Part shown: piece after piece, positions 31,358-37,328 of the stretch
Numbering within the stretch: the first letter of the stretch is position 1
Layout of the letters: every line of letters starts with the position of its first letter
Source of the DNA: Bacteroidota bacterium
GTDB lineage: Bacteria; Bacteroidota; Bacteroidia; Bacteroidales; UBA12481
DNA length: 37,328 nucleotides
Reading direction: 5' to 3'
NCBI GenBank assembly: GCA_018669475.1
Contig: JABHCC010000017.1
Coordinates: 1-37,328, forward strand
The notes under the pieces: model-generated
The model's database searches: none
Told to the model about the DNA's origin: nothing
The model's input: only the letters and a program-made list of their open reading frames with translations
Program-made: the position numbers and the translations under genes

Positions 31358-32740
31358 TTAATTCTCTACCCATTCTGGATTTACTATTGATGGTACAGGT
31401 GCAGAAGTATTCATTCTCCAATCTGATAATATCTTTTTCATTTCTGCTAATTTTTTTCCTTCTTCAGCTGCCAGGTTCTTCTTTTCACCAATATCTTGAG
31501 CTAAATTGAAAAGTTCGAATTCTCCATTTTCAAAGTATTCAATGAGTTTCCAATCACCCATTCGAACAGCAGATCCTGGTCTGGTTCTGAATTTTGGGTC
31601 TTGAGTTTCATTGTTCCCATTTTCCAGATAGAAAGGGAAGTGCCAGAACAAAGGACGTTCCGCAATCTCGCCTCCTTTAAGAAGTGGAGCAATACTGATA
31701 CCATCCAGTTGTAGACTTGAGCCTATTTGAGATCCGGTTATATCTAGCAAGGTAGGATAAAAATCAAGGTTTGAGACAGGGATGTCAGAGAAACCACCGG
31801 CCTCAACATGATTTTTCCAATAAATGAACATAGGTTCTCTTATTCCGCCCTCATAATATGAGCCTTTACCTGCCCTCAAAGGCCATTGTTTGGTGATCCT
31901 GTAAACTCCTCCATTATCAGAGATAAAAATGATCAATGTATTGTCAATAATATCACTTTCTTCAAGGTAAGAAATCAATCTCCCAACTTGATTGTCCATA
32001 TTCTCAACCATACTGGCATAATTTGCATTCTTTTGTCCATTCCAATCTTCTTTATCCTGATATTTTGACACCAGATCCTTATATGGATGAATTGGAGTAT
32101 GAACTGCATATGGAGAGTAGTATAAAAAGAATGGACTCCCATTAACTTCCTCAAGAAAATCAAGCACTCCATCCATTACCCGGTTAGTCAGATACTGACC
32201 ATCGAAATTAGGCTCTAGTGGTACATTCTTGTAGGGAGGATAATAGCTGCTGGGATGCCCTGCATGGGTGCCTCCAATATTTCTATCAAACCCCTGAGTA
32301 GTAGGATCATCATTGAGGTGCCATTTACCTGCATGACAAGTCACATATCCTGCTTCTTGCATAGCCTCAGCCAAAGTAAAGAAGGAATCGTTAAGAATAG
32401 TGGTATTTTCAACTGGAATTAGTTTTCTATTCTTACTCTTCCCCCTTGCAGATGAACCAACTGTATAAACTCCATGTCTGGGCGTCCACATCCCACTTAT
32501 CATGCAGGCTCTGCTTGGTGCACAGTTAGAAGCAGAGGCATAAGCATTTGTAAAGATCATTCCTCCCCCCGCAAGAGCATCAAGATGGGGCGTTTCATAG
32601 TATTCTGAACCATTGAAACCAACATCCCTCCATCCCAAATCATCGATATTCATCAAAACAATATTCGGTAAAGATTTTTCAGGATCGTTACAAGAACTAA
32701 GCAGAAACGCGAAAATGGAAACAAACAATAATGATCTCAT
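31358..32740 (-). CDS. Sulfatase (formylglycine-dependent, lipoprotein)
   Basis: The 460-residue protein begins with a lipoprotein signal (LLSSCND, Cys about 17), then PNIVLMNIDDLGWRDVGFNG with D33 and D34 as metal ligands. The formylglycine site is C73 in NCAPSRACMISG (C-x-P-x-R), so the S1 family maturase is required elsewhere in the genome. HAGKWHL and SDNGG motifs follow. Sulfatases of this kind release sulfate from glycans at the cell surface. No glycan-degrading partner is in the window. Confidence 0.9.
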   Translation of the reverse strand: MRSLLFVSIFAFLLSSCNDPEKSLPNIVLMNIDDLGWRDVGFNGSEYYETPHLDALAGGGMIFTNAYASASNCAPSRACMISGMWTPRHGVYTVGSSARGKSKNRKLIPVENTTILNDSFFTLAEAMQEAGYVTCHAGKWHLNDDPTTQGFDRNIGGTHAGHPSSYYPPYKNVPLEPNFDGQYLTNRVMDGVLDFLEEVNGSPFFLYYSPYAVHTPIHPYKDLVSKYQDKEDWNGQKNANYASMVENMDNQVGRLISYLEESDIIDNTLIIFISDNGGVYRITKQWPLRAGKGSYYEGGIREPMFIYWKNHVEAGGFSDIPVSNLDFYPTLLDITGSQIGSSLQLDGISIAPLLKGGEIAERPLFWHFPFYLENGNNETQDPKFRTRPGSAVRMGDWKLIEYFENGEFELFNLAQDIGEKKNLAAEEGKKLAEMKKILSDWRMNTSAPVPSIVNPEWVEN

Positions 32741-32924
32741 GGAAGTAACTATTCGATTTATCCTAAATGTAGCAATTCCATATTTAATTAGCCAATTTCC
32801 CCCGGCTTCAACACAGCTATCTGCGTATTCTTGCGATTCCGAACCTCATGTCCTGCTTAAATTGTCAGGAATTTGTGTCCGTTTTGGTCAAGAATATTCA
32901 CGTTTTATTGTATCCAGTGGCTTT

Positions 32925-33428
32925 CTATTTGAAAAGATCCTGTATTGTTTTCATAGGTAGAAACATCTTTCCGCTACTGGGTAATTCAGCAAAGCCAAAT
33001 CTTTCGTAAAATTTAACCGCATGCTCGTCAATTGGATCTACTACAACTGCAAAACTACCAACATAATGTGATGAGTGGTAACATCGTTTCAAGGCATCTA
33101 TCAGTAACATTTTTCCAACTCCCTTACCTTGAAAATGCTTGTCAATAGCAATTCGTCCTAACAGAATCATTGGGATTGATGTGTAGGATTTTGGAAAACG
33201 CTTACTGTATTTCTGTGGAATTATTTTCTGGGAGATACTAGCACTAGACAGGGTGTAATAAGCAATGACTTCTTTGGTTTCTTTGCTTTCATAAACAAAA
33301 CAGGCTGATAGTTTTCGTTTTACATCTTGATTCGCCTGTTGCTTGAAATAGCGATTCAGAAGATCAGTACCACTATCAAACGATTCACGGTTATGTTTAG
33401 TCGATAAGGGTACTGTTAAGTATTTCAT
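32925..33428 (-). CDS. GNAT-family acetyltransferase toxin (TacT/AtaT-type)
   Basis: The 167-residue protein has the N-terminal TKHNRESFDSGTDLLNRYF, typical for DUF1778-linked GNAT toxins, the acetyl-CoA pyrophosphate loop GRIAIDKHFQGKGVGKMLL and the C-terminal KFYERFGFAEL with the catalytic Tyr. Such toxins acetylate aminoacyl-tRNA and stop translation. Its ATG overlaps the antitoxin stop (ATGA). The identity of the acetylated tRNA is not predictable. Confidence 0.9.
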   Translation of the reverse strand: MKYLTVPLSTKHNRESFDSGTDLLNRYFKQQANQDVKRKLSACFVYESKETKEVIAYYTLSSASISQKIIPQKYSKRFPKSYTSIPMILLGRIAIDKHFQGKGVGKMLLIDALKRCYHSSHYVGSFAVVVDPIDEHAVKFYERFGFAELPSSGKMFLPMKTIQDLFK

Positions 33429-33709
33429 TCTGACAACAATTGATCATAAGCTTCTTTAGCAGATATCAACACCTCATTAGGCTCTGGAGGATTCATTAGG
33501 ATGTCAAAGAATATTATTTTATCCTCCTCAGATGCCAGTATTTGTTCATTTTCTTCAATGATCTCTTTAGCTTTATCCTGAACTGTTTCCAACACAAAAT
33601 CTGTTAAACTTCTATAGCCGCCTAAAACCGAAGCCCTCTCAAAGAATTGCTTTTGATCTTTTGATAGCCTCGCATCAAATCTTGCATTATTTTTTTTTGC
33701 TGTGTCCAT
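33425..33709 (-). CDS. DUF1778 antitoxin
   Basis: The 94-residue protein has an N-terminal ribbon-helix-helix (ARFDARLSKDQKQFFERASV, YRSLTDFVLETVQDKA) and a long C-terminal helix (NEQILASEEDKIIFFDILM) with an acidic tail, the layout of DUF1778/TacA. It sits four bases overlapped with the GNAT gene. The operator at 33734-33752 is its likely binding site. Confidence 0.9.
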   Translation of the reverse strand: MDTAKKNNARFDARLSKDQKQFFERASVLGGYRSLTDFVLETVQDKAKEIIEENEQILASEEDKIIFFDILMNPPEPNEVLISAKEAYDQLLSE

Positions 33710-33733
33710 AATTCAATTCCTTTTTTTAGAAAC

Positions 33734-33752
33734 GTACGTAATTATTCCGTAC
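33734..33752. promoter_or_regulatory. Operator within the DUF1778/GNAT promoter
   Basis: GTACGTAATTATTCCGTAC is a 19-bp imperfect palindrome with GTACG/CGTAC arms; a further GTACGG lies at 33765-33770. On the minus strand it fills the spacer of a promoter TTTG-N20-TACGTTTC (one base off the -7 consensus), so binding would block transcription. Confidence 0.6.
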
Positions 33753-33933
33753 TTGGCAAAATTTGTACGGGCTATTTGTGTACAATTTATAATTTTCTAC
33801 CCCCTTACTTCATAAACATCGCTAAACTCTCATCCGAATCGTCCAGGGAATGTAATTTCATAAACTCCGGATATGATAAGCTATACACATTAATCTCAAT
33901 ATATCTACCGCTTAAAGTGCTTGCTTCATTTTC

Positions 33934-35091
33934 TCAAGCTTGGGCCGCTAATTCCTTTATCAACTCCAAAATGCCTATCACCATTATCTTTTCACTTAGA
34001 GGCCAGCTGTCATTGACAGGAGCAACTACGTATGTTATATCAGGTTTTATGTCATTTATGCTGGAGTAGTTGCCTTTTGTCAGATTGGGTGATAAAGACG
34101 CTTTGCACTCAATTGCAATCCTCCTGCCCCTCATTTCAATTATAAAATCTAACTCGTTTGCCTGACTGGTCCTATAATGGTAAACAGAAATCCCGGGAAA
34201 ACTGCCATATAATTGATTCAAAACAACAGTTTCCCACAAGCTGCCAAAAACAGGGTTTCCAAGTAACTGTTCAACAGATGCAATTTCAAGCAGAGTACAA
34301 ATTATACCAGGATCGTATAAATATAATTTTGCACTTTTTATCAATCTCTTTCCAATATTTGGCAAATAGGGTGGCACCTGTTTTACCATAAAAGTATTGC
34401 TTAACAGATCGATATAGTTTCTTATTGTCACCGACGAAACACCAAGAGAGTTGCCAAGCCTGGAATGATTTACAACTTGTCCGTTTAAATGAGCCAGCAT
34501 TTTCCATAACCTGTACATTGTTGTTGATGACACGCCACCCCACTGAAACAAATCTCTTTCCACGTAGCTTTGAACAAAATTGTGCTTCCAATTTTCAGAA
34601 GATTTTGATGATTTCGCTAATGCGCTGCGTGGATACCCTCCCTTGACCATATATGAGTTAAGATCTACTAACTGGTCTATTTCACTATAAATAAATGGAT
34701 TTAATGTATGATAAGCGATTCTACCGGCTAGGCTTTCTGAACTTTGTCGTAATAATTGCACAGAGGCCGAGCCGAGAATCATAAAATGCCCATACCCACC
34801 CCACTCATCAACCATGCTGCGGATCAATGGGAAGATCTCAGGTTTTCTCTGTATTTCATCCAAGCAAATAAGCTTTTCCTTGTGTGATTGAAAGAAAAGT
34901 TCAGGATTCTCAAGGCGAGCCAAATCTGAGGGCCTCTCAAGGTCAAGAAATATCGAATTGGGAAAATCCTTAACTACTTGTTTGGCCAATGTTGTTTTCC
35001 CGCATTGTCGAGAACCAATTATAGCTGTAACAGGGTTTTCCAACAGACTTTCAACTACCCTCCATTCAATATCCCTTGGAATAAACATCAC
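33934..35091 (-). CDS. AAA-type ATPase with DUF4143 domain
   Basis: The 385-residue protein has a Walker A GSRQCGKTT (residues 26-34), Walker B LICLDEIQRKP, and a C-terminal DUF4143 region (YLYDPGIICTLLEIA, ELDFIIEMRGRRIAIECKAS with a PD-(D/E)xK-like E-x-K). Members are common standalone ATPases of unknown function in Bacteroidota, often variable in gene content. No partner gene is adjacent. It is intact. Confidence 0.85.
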   Translation of the reverse strand: MMFIPRDIEWRVVESLLENPVTAIIGSRQCGKTTLAKQVVKDFPNSIFLDLERPSDLARLENPELFFQSHKEKLICLDEIQRKPEIFPLIRSMVDEWGGYGHFMILGSASVQLLRQSSESLAGRIAYHTLNPFIYSEIDQLVDLNSYMVKGGYPRSALAKSSKSSENWKHNFVQSYVERDLFQWGGVSSTTMYRLWKMLAHLNGQVVNHSRLGNSLGVSSVTIRNYIDLLSNTFMVKQVPPYLPNIGKRLIKSAKLYLYDPGIICTLLEIASVEQLLGNPVFGSLWETVVLNQLYGSFPGISVYHYRTSQANELDFIIEMRGRRIAIECKASLSPNLTKGNYSSINDIKPDITYVVAPVNDSWPLSEKIMVIGILELIKELAAQA

Positions 35092-35296
35092 TTTTTTATG
35101 TAAATTTAAATTTTCCTTTTAAATATACAAGCTTTTTATAGCGATAATTGTCTTAATAGATGCATAAATCTCAACAAAATATTGCCAAATCCATTTCGCT
35201 GTAATGCACTTCTTTCGTTTCATTCTGATAGGTTTCACCTTAATGCTGTATCCCCTCTTCCAACTGAAATTAAATATAATTAAATCGAATTAACAC

Positions 35297-36832
35297 CTAC
35301 TTTCCAATACAAAACTTACCAAAGATATTCCCAAGAATCTCATCAGTAGATATCTCGCCGGTAATCTCGCCTAAAAAGTGTAAGATCTCGCGGATATCCT
35401 GCGATAGAAAATCACCGGATAAACCGGTCTCAAGACCGCCCCGAACACGAACAACCGACTCCTGAACACGAACCAAAGCATCGTAATGACGAGCATTAGT
35501 AACAATCACATCATGATCCTCAAAAGAACGAAGCGTAACAAAATTCAACAGAACTTCCTCCAACTCAACCAACCCAACCCCGTCCTTAGCACTTAGGATC
35601 AGTCGGGAGTCGGATCCCGGACCCCGGACATCGGACTGCGGACTTTGGACCCTGGACTGCGGACCCCGGACCCCGGACCCCGGACCTTCGACCAAGTCCC
35701 CCTTATTAACGACAACAATCAAGCTTTGGTCGTCGCGAATACGTTTTGTAACAGCCTTGACCCATTCCAAGCTTTCCTCTTCCGGCGCCGTCGGATCCGT
35801 GACCAGAATAATAACTCTTGCCTTCTCCATCTGCTGGTATGAACGCTCAATGCCGATTGTCTCGATGCTATCTTCGGTATGGCGTAATCCGGCAGTGTCG
35901 ATAAATCTGAATAATATACCCTCAATCTGTATGGTGTCTTCAATTGTATCGCGGGTGGTGCCTGGTATTTCTGAAACAATAGCTCTATCTTCTTTCAATA
36001 ATGCATTGAGCAAAGTGGATTTACCAACATTGGTTTCTCCAACAATGGCAACCGGAACGCCGTTTTTTAAGACATTACCTAGATGAAATGAGCGGGTGAG
36101 AGAATCAACCTTCTCAGATATTTCCTCAACAATGCCGCTCAGTTGTGAGCGATCAGCAAACTCTACATCCTCTTCTGCAAAATCAAGCTCCAACTCAACC
36201 AGACTAACAAGGTCGAGCAATCGGGAGCGTAAATCATTGATCTCACCCGAAAAACCTCCACGCATCTGATCCATCGCCAGCTGATGAGAAGCCTTACTCG
36301 ATGAAGCAATCAAATCAGAAACCGCCTCGGCCTGACTCAAATCCAGCTTCCCATTCAAAAAAGCCCTCTGTGTAAACTCGCCAGGCGAAGCCATCCGGGC
36401 ACCATTTCGAATCAATAAGTGTAAAATCTCCTGCTGAATATATTCAGAACCATGACATGATATCTCAATCAAATCCTCACCAGTATAAGACCGCGGAGCC
36501 TTAAAATAAGTAAGCAAAACTTCATCCAAAACCCGATCACCATCAACAATATAAGAGAATTGAACCCGCCAGGGGGGAAGAGGGGACAGGGGACTGGGGA
36601 CTGGGGATTGGGGACCTCTTTCCCCTGACTCCGGACCCTGGACCTCGGACCCCGGACCTTTTTCCCGGGACCCAGGACTTCTTTCTTCTGACCCCGGACC
36701 CCGGACCCCGGACCCCGGACTTGTTCGTAGAACAATTCTTCCTACTATCCGAACTGCGTCTTCACCTGAAACCCGAATCAAAGCAATAGCACCCATACCC
36801 GGCGCCGAAGCAATAGCCACAATAGTATTCAT
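35297..36832 (-). CDS. mnmE: tRNA modification GTPase MnmE with two in-frame repeat insertions
   Basis: The 511-residue protein installs cmnm5/nm5-type groups on tRNA wobble U34 together with MnmG. The N-terminal IVAIASAPGMGAIALIRVSG, the G1 loop GETNVGKSTLLNA, the K-loop and switch PGTTRDTIED, G3 DTAGL, G4 NKGD and the C-terminal CIGK are all there. Two low-complexity insertions break it: residues 38-87 (DNA 36572-36721) and 383-410 (DNA 35603-35686). Without them the length is about 433, near normal. Both lie in surface loops (before the first folate-domain strand YIVDG, and between G4 and G5), so the enzyme may still work. A promoter with CAAATATA on the plus strand (36853-36860) fits TATATTTG on the minus strand. 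Confidence 0.9.
   Translation of the reverse strand: MNTIVAIASAPGMGAIALIRVSGEDAVRIVGRIVLRTSPGSGVRGPGSEERSPGSREKGPGSEVQGPESGERGPQSPVPSPLSPLPPWRVQFSYIVDGDRVLDEVLLTYFKAPRSYTGEDLIEISCHGSEYIQQEILHLLIRNGARMASPGEFTQRAFLNGKLDLSQAEAVSDLIASSSKASHQLAMDQMRGGFSGEINDLRSRLLDLVSLVELELDFAEEDVEFADRSQLSGIVEEISEKVDSLTRSFHLGNVLKNGVPVAIVGETNVGKSTLLNALLKEDRAIVSEIPGTTRDTIEDTIQIEGILFRFIDTAGLRHTEDSIETIGIERSYQQMEKARVIILVTDPTAPEEESLEWVKAVTKRIRDDQSLIVVVNKGDLVEGPGSGVRGPQSRVQSPQSDVRGPGSDSRLILSAKDGVGLVELEEVLLNFVTLRSFEDHDVIVTNARHYDALVRVQESVVRVRGGLETGLSGDFLSQDIREILHFLGEITGEISTDEILGNIFGKFCIGK
35603..35686. repeat. 7-bp repeat array inside mnmE (3' copy)
   Basis: Units close to GGACCCC (for example three in a row at about 35661-35681) with diverged copies give about 28 residues of G/P/S/R/V such as GPGSGVRGPQSRV. 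GC is far above the surroundings. Confidence 0.85.
36572..36721. repeat. 7-bp repeat array inside mnmE (5' copy)
   Basis: Two unit types occur. One is GGGGACT (36582-36613), read as PQSPVPS; the other is GGACCCC (about 36697-36720), read as GPGSGVR. Since 7 bp times 3 is 21 bp, every three units encode a 7-residue cycle, and none of the frames carries a stop. Confidence 0.85.
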
Positions 36833-36852
36833 AGTTTTATCAGCCTGAAGGA

Positions 36853-36860
36853 CAAATATA
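36853..36860 (-). promoter_or_regulatory. Candidate -7 element of mnmE
   Basis: On the minus strand TATATTTG fits the TAnnTTTG consensus 21 bp upstream of the ATG. The expected TTTG upstream is weak (a T-run only). Confidence 0.45.
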
Positions 36861-36881
36861 GCCAGAAGAAGTAAAAACTTG

Positions 36882-37328
36882 TTACTGTCGTTCCTGTATC
36901 AGGGTCTGATCAGAAGAATTTTTTGATAGTGTTGTCAGATACCAGAATGATATTGGTCCGCTCGAAGCCATACTTTGTCCGGGCATTCCACCACCCATCT
37001 GACCTCCACCTGAGCGACCACCGCCGCCGCCACCCCGGCCTCCACGACCACCACCGCTGCCGCCGCTTCGTCCGCCTCCTCCGGTAGACATCGACTGCTG
37101 ACCACCTCTCTGTCCCGACATTCCCGGTATGCCCGATCCGCCGAGCAAGGAGATACCAACAGATATGCGATCTAATCCATCCAATCCTGCCGGATGCAGA
37201 GCTGTGAGCGGAACAGCCACTGAAAGCTTTAAGTTATTGGTAGAATCTATCGATGCACCCGATTTAAATAAAGTCGAATCTGATAAGGGATCTTCAAGTA
37301 ACCACACCTTACCCGATTGCCAGTACAC
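36882..37328 (-). CDS. Gly-rich protein, C-terminal part, cut by the window edge
   Basis: The frame runs off the right edge, so the N-terminus is missing and the apparent first residue is not a start. About 148 residues show a beta-rich part (LKLSVAVPLTALHPAGLD, ISVGISLLG), a long GGR/GGG/SGG loop (about residues 77-120) and a last strand ISFWYLTTLSK. The layout recalls Bacteroidota secreted proteins with a CBM9-like C-terminal domain whose loop is filled with Gly/Met/Arg. Function unknown. The high-GC loop contrasts with its AT-rich neighbours. Confidence 0.5.
   Translation of the reverse strand: MYWQSGKVWLLEDPLSDSTLFKSGASIDSTNNLKLSVAVPLTALHPAGLDGLDRISVGISLLGGSGIPGMSGQRGGQQSMSTGGGGRSGGSGGGRGGRGGGGGGRSGGGQMGGGMPGQSMASSGPISFWYLTTLSKNSSDQTLIQERQ

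Noticed and set aside
33776-34069. Plus-strand open frame downstream of the GNAT/DUF1778 promoter
   Set aside because: It overlaps the ATPase gene antisense and shows no protein-like pattern.
36935-37159. Ala/Val-rich frame on the minus strand
   Set aside because: It is a shadow of the Gly-rich loop read in another frame.

Overview
The window looks like a chromosomal piece of a Bacteroidota bacterium, probably a Bacteroidales or Marinilabiliales-type environmental lineage. The reasons are AT-rich DNA, promoters of the TTTG-N19/20-TAnnTTTG type, two proteins ending in type IX secretion (T9SS) type A sorting tails (C-terminal to 13.5 kb and at 23.4-26.0 kb), many short lipoproteins, a sulfatase and a DUF3160 protein. 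No rRNA, tRNA, CRISPR array or intact transposase was seen.

Layout. 0-3 kb: the C-terminus of a CreD-like membrane protein, a lipoprotein, a frameshifted lipoprotein and a secreted endonuclease/exonuclease/phosphatase-fold protein. 3.1-5.3 kb: an RHH/MazF-type toxin-antitoxin pair, a NagX/HGSNAT-like membrane acyltransferase and a TPR gene fragment duplicated from 22 kb. 5.4-13.6 kb: a metalloid/thiol island. It holds an ArsR-type regulator, a CxxC mini-thioredoxin, ArsF-like and ArsG-like proteins, an ArsP-type permease and a porin, followed by a broken DGC zinc-binding protein, a ProC-like reductase, a frameshifted rhodanese, the collapsed remains of DUF1573-arsC-acr3, a second ArsR regulator and a split-Soret-like dihaem protein with a frameshifted T9SS tail. 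Three copies of an 18-bp dyad (GTTCGy-N6-rCGAAC, one with a C at its first base) sit before arsR, before the thioredoxin and before the permease, so this half of the island looks like a regulon of its own ArsR protein.

14-23 kb: a PQQ-type beta-propeller lipoprotein, a receiver-histidine kinase translationally coupled to a 1522-residue hybrid kinase with about eight PAS domains, remnants of a sulfatase-like gene, and a secreted Ntn hydrolase (choloylglycine hydrolase/acylase type) fused to TPRs. 23.4-26 kb: a secreted DUF3160 protein. 26.2-30 kb: a compact minus-strand operon of a small Cys-rich protein, DsrC, a DsrM/NarI-like cytochrome b, a DsrK/HdrD-like Fe-S protein and a class V aminotransferase (cysteine desulfurase type). 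It lies behind nested inverted repeats and next to a Crp/Fnr relic; no dsrAB is present. 30.4-35.1 kb: a lipoprotein with internal ~22-residue repeats, a sulfatase, a DUF1778/GNAT toxin-antitoxin pair and a DUF4143 ATPase. 35.3-36.8 kb: mnmE, interrupted in frame at two places by a G/C-rich 7-bp repeat that encodes a GPGSGVR heptapeptide. The window ends in the C-terminal part of a Gly-rich protein.

The most striking points are the ArsR-linked operator set, the fossil arsenic operon, the DsrC/DsrMK-like/desulfurase operon without sulfite reductase, and the mnmE coding repeats. The 9.6-13.6 kb stretch and several flanks show real gene decay (nonsense codons and internal deletions as well as homopolymer indels).
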